A stretch of 64,000 bases of DNA from DASYKS01 sp031404815 (GTDB taxonomy: Bacteria; Acidobacteriota; Thermoanaerobaculia; Multivoradales; UBA5704). The position numbers and the translations under genes are program-made. Positions 35,409-46,600 of this stretch are shown here, in pieces; position 1 is the stretch's first letter; every line of letters begins with the position of its first letter. Under the pieces are notes generated by a model, which did not search any database, was not told where the DNA came from, and saw nothing but the letters and a program-made list of their open reading frames with translations. Where the stretch lies: contig JANNIH010000014.1 of the NCBI GenBank assembly GCA_031404815.1, positions 1 to 64,000 of the forward strand, given 5' to 3'.

Positions 35409-35437
35409 AGAATAACACGTACGGTAAAAGTACGGGG
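35409..35437 (-). promoter_or_regulatory. candidate promoter/operator of the TacAT-like operon
   Basis: Upstream of the antitoxin start, GTACGG occurs at 35419-35424 and again at 35430-35435, 11 bp apart, around a TATTCT-like element read on the minus strand (35414-35409). The same 11-bp spacing of half sites is seen before the MazE-like gene at 1.05 kb. It suggests a dimer-of-dimers repressor site. Inferred only. Confidence 0.35.
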
Positions 35438-35634
35438 CTACAATGGTCCTGCATGCACCGGGCCGGGCCGGGTCGCCGTCGCCGTGATCCACGGCTGGTG
35501 GTTGCCGAAGAACGGCGTCAACGGGATCTCACCCCGGAGTTTGTGACGGAGTCGCAATCCCTCTTGACTGATCAGGGACATTCGGACGGCTTGCCGGGCT
35601 CCCGGGTGGCTTTGCAGCACCGTCAGCCGAGTTT

Positions 35635-35955
35635 CTACCCAGCCTTCCGCAGGCGCTCGGCGATCAACTGGTTGAGACTCTTGCCTTCTTCTTTCGCCTC
35701 CACGTAGAGCTCTCTGTGAAGCTCCGGCGGGAGGCGCACCGTCAGGTGGCCCGTGAACGGTTTATCGGGTGGCTCATTGCGTTCGGCGCAGAACTCCAGG
35801 TAGTCATCCACCGACTCGCGAAGCGCCTGTTCCAAATCGGTGACGCTGGTCCCCTGGACGGTGATCACGTCCCGCGTGTTCAAAACTTCGCCGTGGAAGA
35901 TCCTCGCGGCTGGATCGAACTCGATGTGGCCCTTATAGCCCTTGTACTCAAGCAT
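35635..35955 (-). CDS. HicB-type antitoxin without its toxin
   Basis: The 106-residue protein has the HicB fold (YKGYKGHIEFDPAARIFHGEVL, TSVTDLEQALRESVDDYLEF) followed by a ribbon-helix-helix tail (LTVRLPPELHRELYVEAKEEGKSLNQLI). Normally a ~60-residue HicA toxin precedes it. None is seen between 35956 and the next gene, whose end at 36020 leaves no room. The toxin is apparently lost, or the antitoxin works as a regulator. Confidence 0.85.
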   Translation of the reverse strand: MLEYKGYKGHIEFDPAARIFHGEVLNTRDVITVQGTSVTDLEQALRESVDDYLEFCAERNEPPDKPFTGHLTVRLPPELHRELYVEAKEEGKSLNQLIAERLRKAG

Positions 35956-36019
35956 TTCCGTCCTCCGGCTCGCTGCGGCAAGATACCGCCAATGCCGGAC
36001 CGGATAGTAAAGGGCCGGT

Positions 36020-36466
36020 TCACGGAAAAGAGGAGCCCATCCTCATTGTCATTTGGTGAGGAGGTATCTTTAGCCGTAGCGCGTCGCGAAATTTTTTCTT
36101 GACCCCATTGGGGAGGCCGCTCGACTCCGTGCCGTCCCTATACGAATGAACCTCTGAGTGGGCCGGGTTGTCATTCTCCGGTCGGTGCTCAACACCGAAG
36201 TCGTAACGCCTACCATCTTCGCTGGTCAGCGTGGCCGGAATATCACCTACACAGAACCAAGCTAGCCCCATTTCCGGGTACTTGCGAAATATGCCGGCAA
36301 TTCCCTCAACCAGGTAACTTTCTCGATCCGTGCTAAACACCGGCAGCGGAATCGAGGCGTTGCTGAGAAATCCATTCTCTACATCGACCAACGGGACGCG
36401 CCTGAATAGGCGCTCCGACGGCTCGAAGTGCTGATTGATCTCAGAGAGCTTAACTCGCTCAGTCAT
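36020..36466 (-). CDS. unknown protein, second gene of a two-gene cassette
   Basis: This 148-residue protein reads LFRRVPLVDVENGFLSNASIPLPVFSTDRESYL and GLAWFCVGDIPATLTSEDGRRYDFGVEH. No catalytic motif is apparent. It is overlapped by eight bases by the upstream gene on the same strand, so the two are translated together. Paired genes of this kind sit near toxin-antitoxin loci in other bacteria, from memory. The function is unknown. A new toxin-antitoxin or defence pair is a fair guess. Confidence 0.7.
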   Translation of the reverse strand: MTERVKLSEINQHFEPSERLFRRVPLVDVENGFLSNASIPLPVFSTDRESYLVEGIAGIFRKYPEMGLAWFCVGDIPATLTSEDGRRYDFGVEHRPENDNPAHSEVHSYRDGTESSGLPNGVKKKFRDALRLKIPPHQMTMRMGSSFP

Positions 36467-36926
36467 TAAAGAAAACGTTGATCTTTTCTATGGCACTTCG
36501 AATACTTCCACCCTCCTTGGTGATCGACCACACAGAAGGCTCGGTGGCCCCATCGGAGGTGATGGCTAGAATGTCGCCATTGTTGAAGCATTCAATATCA
36601 GCGTACTTCTTGTCTCGGCCCGTGAAAACCACGACTACCCCTCCCTCGACCGAAGGAGAAATCTGCCTCAGTGGGGGAGCTGCTTCGCCGCTCCACAGGA
36701 CATGCAGGATACGGCGGGCATTGGCGATCGCCACGTCCCCCGGAGGCTCTGCGTCGTAACTGTCCCAGCCTTGGCGCAGAGAGCGGAATGATTCAAGTCT
36801 CTGAAAGACGCGCCAATCGGAGGTTTGCAACTCCTGCTTGAGATCTGCGAAATCTGAGGGTGGTACCGGCAAGCAATGCGCCTGCGGTGAAACTTGCCGC
36901 GCCGGGATGCGAAGCTTGTTGGCCAT
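36459..36926 (-). CDS. unknown protein, first gene of a two-gene cassette
   Basis: This 155-residue protein carries LRQGWDSYDAEPPGDVAIANARRIL, then PSVEGGVVVVFTGRDKKYADIECFNNGDILAITSD, a set that recurs in uncharacterised small proteins. It has no signal peptide. It overlaps the 148-residue gene downstream. Together they form a compact operon inside the duplicated-queD array. I cannot name a function. Confidence 0.7.
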   Translation of the reverse strand: MANKLRIPARQVSPQAHCLPVPPSDFADLKQELQTSDWRVFQRLESFRSLRQGWDSYDAEPPGDVAIANARRILHVLWSGEAAPPLRQISPSVEGGVVVVFTGRDKKYADIECFNNGDILAITSDGATEPSVWSITKEGGSIRSAIEKINVFFND

Positions 36927-37080
36927 ATAGACTCCAGGGGTGCAGCCCCAGCCTTATTCTCAAGACCCCATTTCGGGCTATCTCCGGTTGGATTCTATCT
37001 CAAGCGGCTAGCCTGTGGGCGCCAAGTCCTGCCGGAGTCGGCCACCCGCCCCCGCCCGCCCCCGCCCCTTGACGCCAAAC

Positions 37081-37413
37081 CCCAGGCGCGAAACCATAGC
37101 GGGCTCCCCTGCCGCGGGTTCTTGCGGGGGCCGAGGGTCGTTTCACGACAACCACCATGTTCACTATTTTTAAAGACTTCCCGTTCTCGGCGGCGCATTC
37201 GATCCGGGGGCATACGCGTGGGTGCCAGAATCTGCATGGGCACAACTACCGGGTGCGGGTGCATCTGGCGACGGAGCGTTTGGATGAGCTGGGCATGGTG
37301 CTCGATTTTGCGGATTTGAAGGCGATCATGGCCGAGGTGATTGGGCCGTTCGACCATCGGGTCCTCAACGAAATCCCGCCGTTCGATGTCCGTAACACCA
37401 CCGCCGAACTGAT
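37081..37413 (+). repeat. second copy of the queD-region duplication
   Basis: This is the intact partner of the repeat at 33459-33790. The ~80-base upstream segment and most of the coding sequence match. The toxin-antitoxin genes lie between the two copies. Confidence 0.8.
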
Positions 37414-37549
37414 CGCGCAGTATGTGTGCGAGGAGGTTGGGCACCGACTGGTCGAGGGCGCCGGCAGCGCGGGCCGAGGCGTGCGGGTGGCGCAGGTGGA
37501 TGTCTGGGAGACGGACACCTCGTGCGCCATGTTCACCCCCGAGCGGTGA
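37157..37549 (+). CDS. queD: 6-carboxytetrahydropterin synthase (QueD)
   Basis: This 130-residue protein is of the 6-pyruvoyl-tetrahydropterin synthase family. Zinc-ligand His residues are in AAHSIRG and LHGHNY, and the Cys in GCQNLHGHNY is the likely catalytic nucleophile. It converts dihydroneopterin triphosphate to 6-carboxytetrahydropterin in queuosine/7-deazaguanine synthesis. No other queuosine gene is in the window. A decayed copy lies 3.6 kb upstream, so this is the functional gene. The assignment to QueD rather than a pterin-forming paralogue is likely but not certain. Confidence 0.88.
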   Translation: MFTIFKDFPFSAAHSIRGHTRGCQNLHGHNYRVRVHLATERLDELGMVLDFADLKAIMAEVIGPFDHRVLNEIPPFDVRNTTAELIAQYVCEEVGHRLVEGAGSAGRGVRVAQVDVWETDTSCAMFTPER

Positions 37550-37662
37550 TCTTCGCTCCCCGAGAACCTTGCCGGGAGTAATCCCGTACGTAGGGTTGTT
37601 TGAACCCAAGCGCGCCTGGCGTAGGGCGCCGTTCCTGATTCCCGTTTCTAGGAGAGCCCCTC

Positions 37663-38880
37663 TTGAGCCCCGAGCCGATCGCGCCCAAAGAACGCCCCGA
37701 CCTTTCCGCCTTGCGCATGGACCGCGCGGCCTACGATCCCCCTCCGCGGCGGCGCTTCGGCTGGCTGATCGCGGTGGCGCTGCTCGGCGGGATCGGCGCT
37801 TGGGTCTGGTATGCGCCGGCCCCCTTCCTGCTGCCCAAGGTCGAGACCACGACCGCTCAGGTGGTCACCCCCACCGAGGCTTCGACCGTGCTGACCGCCA
37901 CCGGTTACACCTATGCCAAGGATCGCGCCGCGGTCGGCTCAAGGGTGATCGGCCGGGTGGTCGAGCTCAAAGTGGACGAGGGCGATCGAATCCAGAAGGG
38001 CGACGTAATCGCGGTCCTCGACAGCGCCGACCTGCGCGCCCAGATCGACCAGACCCAGGCGCGCCTCGCCGAGGCGGAGGCCCGGCGGGCCGATGCCGAG
38101 CGCGAGAACGGCCGGCAGCAGCGGCTGGTGGCCGAAGGGGTGATCACCCGCGCCGCGGCCGACTCGGCGGCGACCGCGCTCGCGATCTCACAGGCGCAGG
38201 TCGAGACCGCGAAGGCCGCCCTCCGCTCGGACCGGGCGCAGCTCGACTACACGGTGATCCGCGCGCCGCTCTCCGGCGTGGTGATCGAGCGCAATGTCGA
38301 AGTGGGCGAGATGGTGGCGCCCGGCGGCTTTACCAGCCAGCAGTCGACCGGCGCGATCGTGCGGATCGCCGGGCTCGGCTCGCTCGAGGTCGAGGCCGAC
38401 ATCAACGAGAGCTACATCGCGCGGATCAAGCCGGGCCAGACCGCCGAGATCAAGATCGACGCCGTGCCCGACCGGAAATACTCCGGCCGCCTGCGCCAGA
38501 TCGTGCCGACCGCCGACCGCCAGAAGGCGGTGGTGCAGGTCAAGGTGACGATCGATGATGCCGACGAGCGGCTGGTGCCCGACATGAGCAGCACCGTCAC
38601 CTTCTTACAAGACGGCGCGGCGCAGCGGATCGAGCAGGACAAGGCGCGCGTCTACGTGCCGAAATCCGCGGTCGGGCGCGACGGTACGACCGCCTACGTC
38701 TTCCGAATCAAAGACGGCCGGCTGGAGCGGAGCGCCATCCTTGGGCTCGACGAGGTCGTCGATGGCAAACCGACCGACCGGTTCGAGGTCACCTCCGGCC
38801 TTGGCGGTGGTGAGACGATCGTCAAGAACGGTTTGGACAAACTGGAACCCGGGCAAAAAATTCGGCTCGCCACGAAGTAG
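37663..38880 (+). CDS. HlyD/MacA-like periplasmic adaptor
   Basis: TTG 37663 with TAGGAGAG upstream starts the operon of four genes. The 405-residue protein has an N-terminal membrane anchor at about residues 32-52. A biotinyl-lipoyl-like domain follows (VGSRVIGRVVELKVDEGDRIQKGDVIAVLD), then a coiled-coil hairpin (LAEAEARRADAERENGRQQR and VETAKAALRSDRAQLDY), then the beta-barrel part. It bridges the inner-membrane transporter to the outer membrane. A TolC-type channel is not seen in the window. Confidence 0.92.
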   Translation: MSPEPIAPKERPDLSALRMDRAAYDPPPRRRFGWLIAVALLGGIGAWVWYAPAPFLLPKVETTTAQVVTPTEASTVLTATGYTYAKDRAAVGSRVIGRVVELKVDEGDRIQKGDVIAVLDSADLRAQIDQTQARLAEAEARRADAERENGRQQRLVAEGVITRAAADSAATALAISQAQVETAKAALRSDRAQLDYTVIRAPLSGVVIERNVEVGEMVAPGGFTSQQSTGAIVRIAGLGSLEVEADINESYIARIKPGQTAEIKIDAVPDRKYSGRLRQIVPTADRQKAVVQVKVTIDDADERLVPDMSSTVTFLQDGAAQRIEQDKARVYVPKSAVGRDGTTAYVFRIKDGRLERSAILGLDEVVDGKPTDRFEVTSGLGGGETIVKNGLDKLEPGQKIRLATK

Positions 38881-38921
38881 GCTCGAGCCTCGATTCATCT
38901 ATCTAGAGGAGGAGGGTCGGC

Positions 38922-39608
38922 ATGACCAACGTCGTCGATCTGGATCGCGTCAAGAAAAACTACCGCCGGGACAAGTTCGACATCGAGGTCCTCGCGGGCG
39001 TCACCTTCACGGTCCCCGAGGGGGGCTTCGTCGCCCTGATGGGACCGTCGGGCTCAGGCAAGAGCACGCTCCTCAACCTGCTCGCCGGGATCGACCGGCC
39101 GACTTCCGGTGGCCTGTCGGTTGCCGGTCAGGACATCGCCCGATTGAACGAGAGCGAGCTGGCGCAGTGGCGGCATCGCCACATCGGCTTCATCTTCCAG
39201 TTCTACAACCTGATCCCCGTGCTCACCGCGTTCGAAAACGTCGAGCTGCCGCTCACCCTCACCCGCCTGAGCAAAGCGCAGCGCAAGGTCAAGGCGGAGA
39301 CCGCCCTTTCGGTCGTGGGGCTGGGCGACCGGATGCGCCACTTCCCGCGCCAACTGTCGGGCGGCCAGGAGCAGCGGGTGGCGATCGCGCGGGCGATCGT
39401 GACCGACCCCGATCTTCTGCTCGCCGACGAGCCGACCGGCGACCTCGACTCCAAGAGCGCCGAAGACGTGCTCGACCTACTGGTCCAGTTGAACCAGGAC
39501 TTCGGCAAGACGATCGTCATGGTCACCCACGACCCGCGCGCCGCGGCGCGGGCCAAAACCGTCCTGCATCTGGAAAAAGGGCGGCTGGTCGAACAGGAAG
39601 CGGCGTAA
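38922..39608 (+). CDS. MacB/LolD-like ABC transporter ATPase
   Basis: The 228-residue protein has the Walker A GPSGSGKSTLLN, the signature LSGGQEQRVAIARA and the Walker B LLLADEPTGDLD, in the MacB/LolD order. It starts at ATG 38922 after AGGAGGAGGGT, 41 bases after the adaptor. It powers the two FtsX-like permeases encoded next. Confidence 0.95.
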   Translation: MTNVVDLDRVKKNYRRDKFDIEVLAGVTFTVPEGGFVALMGPSGSGKSTLLNLLAGIDRPTSGGLSVAGQDIARLNESELAQWRHRHIGFIFQFYNLIPVLTAFENVELPLTLTRLSKAQRKVKAETALSVVGLGDRMRHFPRQLSGGQEQRVAIARAIVTDPDLLLADEPTGDLDSKSAEDVLDLLVQLNQDFGKTIVMVTHDPRAAARAKTVLHLEKGRLVEQEAA

Positions 39609-39632
39609 GCCGGGACCGGGAGGAAAACGGAC

Positions 39633-40787
39633 ATGGCGATCGGCACCCTCGCGCTCAAAAATCTGAAACGCAACAAGACGCGGACCGCGCTCACGTTGTT
39701 GAGCGTAGCGTCCGCGCTCCTCCTGCTCTGCCTGCTCTGGGCGTTCCTCGAAGCGATGCAGAGTGTGGAAGGGGCGGACGACACGAGAGTCGTGGTCCGG
39801 AGCGCCATCTCGCTCGCGACCCTCTTACCGGAAGCGTATTGGCAGAAGATCCGAACGATCCCGCACGTTCAGGCGGTCACCCCGCTCAACTGGTACCAGG
39901 GCACCTTCAAGGACGACCGGCCCGAGAACTTCTTCCCCCGCTTTGCGACCGACCCGGCGACCCTCTTCGAGGTGTTTCCCGAGTATCAGATGCCCGACGA
40001 CCAAAAGAAGGCCTGGGCCGCGGAGCGCGGCTCGTTCATCGCAGGCAAGGAGCTGGTCGACAAGTACAGCTGGAAGATCGGCTCGCCGATTTCGATCAAG
40101 GGGGACATCTACCCCTTCGACCTCACCAACATCGTCCTGCGCGGCATCTACACCGTGCCGAATGCGCCGGTCCAGGAGCGCCAGATCTTCTTTCATCGCC
40201 AGTATCTCGAAGAGGCGATCGGCAACCGAGGGCTGATCGGCACCTATTTCCTGCGGCTCGACACGTCGGACTCGGTGCCGGCGGTGGTCACCGCAGCGGA
40301 GAAGATGTTCGAGAACTCCGACTCTCAGGTCCGCGCCGAAACCGAGAAGGCGTTCAACCTGTCGTTCCTGGAGATGATCGGCAACATCCGGCTGCTGTTC
40401 GGCGCGATCGGCCTGGCGGTCGTGATCTCGATCTTCTTCATCACGGCGAACACCATGGCGATGTCGGCCAGAGAGCGAACCGGCGAGATGGCCGTGCTCA
40501 AGACCCTCGGCTTCGGCGGCGGCCAGGTGATGTCACTGGTGGTGATCGAATCGCTCGCGGTGGGTATTGCGGGCGCGCTGCTCGGCTGCGGCTTGGCGTT
40601 CGGCCTGGTCGGCGCCCTCGCCAAAGCCGCGGAGAAGGTCTTCCCGGTCTTCAGCACGATTTCCATGACGCCGAAAATTTGGGGCATCGGCCTCGGGGTC
40701 GGGATTGCCATCGGCCTGCTCGCGGGACTCGTTCCCGCCATCGCCGCTTCGCGTCTGCGCATCGCGGACGCTCTTCGAAGGGTCTGA
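39633..40787 (+). CDS. FtsX/MacB-like permease, first of two
   Basis: This 384-residue protein has an N-terminal helix (about 16-36). A ~200-residue periplasmic part contains YQGTFKDDRPENFFPRF. Three C-terminal helices end in GLVPAIAASRLRIADALRRV. The topology is that of MacB/FtsX permeases lacking a fused ATPase. Start ATG 39633 has GGGAGGAAAA in front. It is the first of two unequal permeases that probably form a heterodimer. Confidence 0.92.
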   Translation: MAIGTLALKNLKRNKTRTALTLLSVASALLLLCLLWAFLEAMQSVEGADDTRVVVRSAISLATLLPEAYWQKIRTIPHVQAVTPLNWYQGTFKDDRPENFFPRFATDPATLFEVFPEYQMPDDQKKAWAAERGSFIAGKELVDKYSWKIGSPISIKGDIYPFDLTNIVLRGIYTVPNAPVQERQIFFHRQYLEEAIGNRGLIGTYFLRLDTSDSVPAVVTAAEKMFENSDSQVRAETEKAFNLSFLEMIGNIRLLFGAIGLAVVISIFFITANTMAMSARERTGEMAVLKTLGFGGGQVMSLVVIESLAVGIAGALLGCGLAFGLVGALAKAAEKVFPVFSTISMTPKIWGIGLGVGIAIGLLAGLVPAIAASRLRIADALRRV

Positions 40788-40791
40788 GACG

Positions 40792-41958
40792 ATGAAAATT
40801 CCGCTCAAGTACAACTTCCGCAGCCTGTTCGTCCGCAAGGCGACGACCGTGATGACGATCGTCTCGATCGCGTTCGTCGTCCTGGTCTATATCGGCGTGC
40901 TCGCCCTGGCCGGCGGCCTCAAGACCGCCTTTGCGGCGAGCGGCGACCCGAAGAACGTCATCGTGCTGCGCGATGGCGCCAAATCCGAAACCGAGAGTTT
41001 CTTCGGTCTCGACAAGGCGCGACTGCTGGCCGCCATGCCGGGGGTCGCACGCGGCCCGAAAGGTGAGCCGCTCGCCTCGGGCCAGGCCTTCGTGCTCCAG
41101 ATCCTGAAGCGCGCCGACGGCAGCGAGAGCAACGTTTCGCTCCGAGGCGTCGAGCCCGCGATCTTCGCGATCCGCCCCCAGGTGAAGGTGATCGAGGGGC
41201 GCCCCTTCGAGCCCGGCCGGGCCGAAGTGATCGTCGGCCGAAATCTGGCGAAGCGCTTCGCGGGGCTGGCGATCGGCCAGCAGATGCTGTTCGGCCGGGT
41301 GCAGTTCCGCGTCGTCGGCATTTTCGATGCGGACGGCAGCAGCTTCAACTCCGAGATCTGGGTGCCGATCGCCGACCTGCGCGACTCGTTCCGGCGCGGC
41401 GAGAACGTCTCGACCGTCGTCCTTCAAGCCGCTTCTGCAGAGGCGGCGGTGGCGCTGGTCGATCGGATCAAAGCGGACCAGCAGCTCAAGCTGCAGCCCA
41501 AGTTAGAGACCGAGTACTTCGCCGAGCAGGCGAACGCCAACTCGCGCCAGTTCGTGATCCTCGGCAACGTGCTCGCGGTGTTGATGTCGTTCGGCGCCTG
41601 TTTCGCCGCGGCGAACACGATGTACGCGCAGGTGGCGGCGCGGGCCAAAGAGCTCGGGACGCTGCGGGCGGTGGGCTTTCCGCGGCGCACGATCCTCGCC
41701 GCGTTCCTGGTCGAGGCCGCCATCTTGGGGCTGCTCGCGGGCTGCGTCGGCGCGCTCGCCGCCCTGCCGCTCAACAGCATCACGGCCGGCACGATGAACG
41801 GCGTGACGTTTTCCGAGATCAGCTTCAGTCTGCGGACGACGCCGCAGATCCTCGCCAGCGGCATCTTCCTTGCAGTGATCACCGGTGTGCTCGGCGGCCT
41901 TCCCCCCGCGATAGCAGCTTCACGCCGGCCGATCACCCAGCTGCTGCGGGAGGTTTGA
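40792..41958 (+). CDS. FtsX/MacB-like permease, second of two
   Basis: This 388-residue protein starts at ATG 40792, four bases after the previous stop. It has MKIPLKYNFRSLFVRKATT, an N-terminal helix, a periplasmic core and three helices, ending PPAIAASRRPITQLLREV. It is related to the preceding permease, but its periplasmic part differs. With the adaptor and ATPase it gives a complete tripartite-type inner assembly for efflux or lipoprotein export. The substrate is unknown. Confidence 0.92.
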   Translation: MKIPLKYNFRSLFVRKATTVMTIVSIAFVVLVYIGVLALAGGLKTAFAASGDPKNVIVLRDGAKSETESFFGLDKARLLAAMPGVARGPKGEPLASGQAFVLQILKRADGSESNVSLRGVEPAIFAIRPQVKVIEGRPFEPGRAEVIVGRNLAKRFAGLAIGQQMLFGRVQFRVVGIFDADGSSFNSEIWVPIADLRDSFRRGENVSTVVLQAASAEAAVALVDRIKADQQLKLQPKLETEYFAEQANANSRQFVILGNVLAVLMSFGACFAAANTMYAQVAARAKELGTLRAVGFPRRTILAAFLVEAAILGLLAGCVGALAALPLNSITAGTMNGVTFSEISFSLRTTPQILASGIFLAVITGVLGGLPPAIAASRRPITQLLREV

Positions 41959-41997
41959 GCGCGGACGTTTTACCCTTCTGCGGATGACTTTCATGCT

Positions 41998-42019
41998 CGA
42001 TCGGCATATTGTCCGATCG
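41998..42019. promoter_or_regulatory. palindromic candidate operator upstream of gltA
   Basis: CGATCGG (41998-42004), an 8-base spacer, then CCGATCG (42013-42019) form a perfect 7-bp dyad 35 bases before ATG 42054. It is an operator-like site or small hairpin in the leader. There is no known regulator nearby. Confidence 0.45.
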
Positions 42020-42053
42020 TTCTTGTCGCTCTTATCGGTTAGGAGAGAGGTCG

Positions 42054-43388
<1,335 letters not shown>

Positions 43389-43639
43389 AAGGTCGGAGCC
43401 AGAGGGCGGGCGAGAGCACTCCGCCCCCCTCGGCCTCGTCGGTTTATCCTTTTCCCCGCCATTCGGCCCAAAAGGCTTGAGCCGTCGCTTCACTTCCTCT
43501 AGAGTCCACGCACTTTCACTTTCGGCCTGGCTCGCGAGTTGCAGTTAAGGTATCGAGCACCGTCCAGAAGGACCCACGGGCCGAAACGCTTCACCTCGCC
43601 AATCTGGCGCTCTAACTTTGGGACAGGAGACCTGGGATC

Positions 43640-46600
43640 ATGAGACACAAGAGCATCTCCGCTTTTCTGCTCTGCGCTTTGCTCGCGACTGCGAGCTGGG
43701 CACAGGGCAACCCGACCGCGAAGCTTTCGGGCCGCGTGTTCAACGAGGGGCAGCCGCTCGCCGGCGTGCTCGTCACCGCGACTTCGCCGAACGCGCAGGG
43801 CGACCGCGTTACAACCACTTCGGACAACGGCGACTTTCTCTTCGCCGCCCTTCCCGCGGGCGAGTACACGTTGACGTTCGCCCTCGAAGGCTTGGAGACG
43901 GCGAACCGCACGGTCCGCCTTGGTGCCGCTCAGTCGAGCGTGCTCGACGTGTCGCTCGACGTCGCAGCGATCGCCGAGGAGATCGTGGTCACCGGCCAAC
44001 TGGAAGTCATCTCGCAGGGTTCGGAGAGCGCCGTGACGTTCTCGAAGACCCTGGTGGACGAACTGCCGACCGGCCGCACGGTGGACGAGATCGTCGGCCT
44101 CGCACCGGGTGTCAGCACGACCGGCCCGGCCAAGGACGCCGGCACCGGCCAGGCGAGCATCTCAATCTCGGGCGCGCCGTCGTTCGAAAATCTGTTCCTG
44201 ATCAACGGCGTGGTCGCCAACGAGAACTTGCGCGGCCAGTCGTTCCCGCTGTTCATCGAGGACGCGGTCCAGGAGACCACCACCTCCTCCGGCTCGATCT
44301 CGGCCGAGTATGGCCGGTTCACCGGTGGTGTCGTCAACGTGATCACCAAGTCGGGCGGCAACCAGTTCTCCGGCTCGCTGCGCTCGACCCTGCGAAATCA
44401 GGATTGGATCCCGAACGTCAGCAAAGATGCCATCAAGCAGGACGGCGCGGCCAACTTCTTCGAGCCGAAACACAACGATGAGGTCATTCCGACCTACGAG
44501 GCTACGCTGGGCGGTCCCATCCTGCGCGATAAGATCTGGTTCTTCCTCGCCGGCCGCGATGTCGAAACCACGAACTCGGTCGCGACCGTGGCACCCACCG
44601 CGATCCCCTACGACACAGTGGTTGACCAGCAGCGCTATGAAGGCAAGCTGACGGTTTCGCCCACCGCCAAGCACACGTTCATCGGCTCGTACATCAAGAT
44701 CGATCAGCTCGACGGCAACAACTCCTTCGGCGTCATCCTCGACGAGCGGAGCCTCTATGACCGCGAGGTGCCGCAAGAGCTGCAGGCGATCAGCTACAGC
44801 GGCGTCCTCACCGACCGGCTCTACGTGACCGCTCAGTACAACGAGCGCACGTTCCAGTTCATCGGCTCCGGCGCTCCGACCCAAGACCTGATCCAGGGCA
44901 CCCTGCTGCTCGACCAATCGCGCGGCAACGCCCGCTACTGGTCGCCGACCTTCTGCGGCATCTGTCGGCCGGAAGACCGCAACAACAAGAACTACCTGGG
45001 CAAGCTCTCGTACTTCTTGTCCACCGGCAGCGCCGGCACCCACGAGATCGTGGGCGGCTACGACTCGTTCGACGACATTCGCGCGGCCGACAACCATCAG
45101 TCGGGCAGTGACTACCGGATCTTCGGCACCGGCGCGATCATCCGCGGCACGAACATCTTCCCGGTGTTCGACGGCAACACGGTGATCCAGTTCAACCCGA
45201 TCGCCGAAACGACCAGAGGCACCAGCTTCAAGACCAACTCGTTTTTCGTCAACGACTCGTGGCGCCTCAACGACCGGTTGAGCTTCAACGTCGGCTTTCG
45301 CTACGACCAAAACGACGGCAAGAACGCCCAGGGCCGGAAGGTCGCGAGCGACTCGAATCTCTCCCCGCGGATCGCGGCGACTTGGAATCCGACGGGTGAC
45401 GGCAGCTGGATTTTGAACGCCAGCTATGGCAAGTACGTGGCGGGCATCGCCAACGGGATCGCCGACTCGACCTCGACGGCGGGCGCCCCGGCGACCTTCC
45501 AGTGGTCGTACGGTGGTCCGTCGGTCAACCTCGGCAACCCGGCCAATCCGGCCGACCCGGCCGCGGCGCTGACCACCCTGTTCAACTGGTTCAACGCGAA
45601 CGGCGGCCCGAACGGCAACCTGCCTCTGATAGGCGTCAACATCCCGGGCGGCAACCAGGTCATTCGCGGCTCGCTCAACTCGCCGAACGCCGAGGAAATC
45701 TCGCTCGGCTTCTCCAAGCAGATCGCCGGCAAGGGCATCGTCCGCGTCACCGCGATCCATCGCGAGTTCGGTGATTTCTATGCCAACCGCGGCAACCTTT
45801 CGACCGGCACAACCCCCAACCCGACGAACCCGAGGACCAGTTTCGATCTGCAGCTGATCGAGAACGACAATTCGGTCTTCGAGCGCACCTACGACGCGCT
45901 GCAAACCCAGTTCCAGTGGCGCCTGGCCAAAAAGTTGAACCTCGGCGGCAACTGGACGATCTCGCGATTGGAAGGAAACTTCGATGGCGAGACCCGTAAC
46001 AACGGTGCGATCACCGGCGACCTGACCTACCCGGAATTCAAGGTTGCGAGCTGGAACCGACCGAGCGGCGACCTCGCCGCCGATCAGCGACACAAGGCGG
46101 GCCTCTACGGGGTCTATCGTCTGCTCGACTCCGAGCGTCAGACGTTGAGCGTCAGCCTGTTTCAGAGCTTCCAGTCGGGACTGCCGTATGGCGCCGTCGG
46201 CACGGCGGCGATCCGCAACGCCCCCGGGCAGCCCGCCTTCGACTTCCGTCCGAGTTCCGGCTACCAGACGCCGCCGAGGACCGTCACCTACTTCTTCACC
46301 GCGCGGGACGAGTTCCGGACCGACGACATCCTGCGCACCGATCTCTCGCTGAACTACAGCTTCCGCATCGGCAAAGTCGAGCTCTTCGTCTCTCCCGAAG
46401 TGAACAACGTGTTCAACGCCGAGAACGTCGATACTACGGACACCCGAGGGCTCGACCAGACGGTCTTTTCGGCGGCCAACTCGGGCGCGGCCTCGTGCGC
46501 AAATGCCAGCGCTTCGGGCGGTGTCGGCCGTTGCCGGCCCTTCAACCCCTTCACCGAAACTCCGGTCGAAGGTGTCCACTGGCAGCGCGGACCGAACTTC

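Noticed and set aside
38741..40795. 684-residue frame over the ABC transporter genes
   Set aside because: Arg-rich antisense-like composition. The correct frames of the ATPase and permease are evident.
44162..46579. 805-residue minus-strand frame across the TonB receptor
   Set aside because: It mirrors the receptor gene on the other strand, with composition typical of an antisense shadow and no motif or ribosome site.
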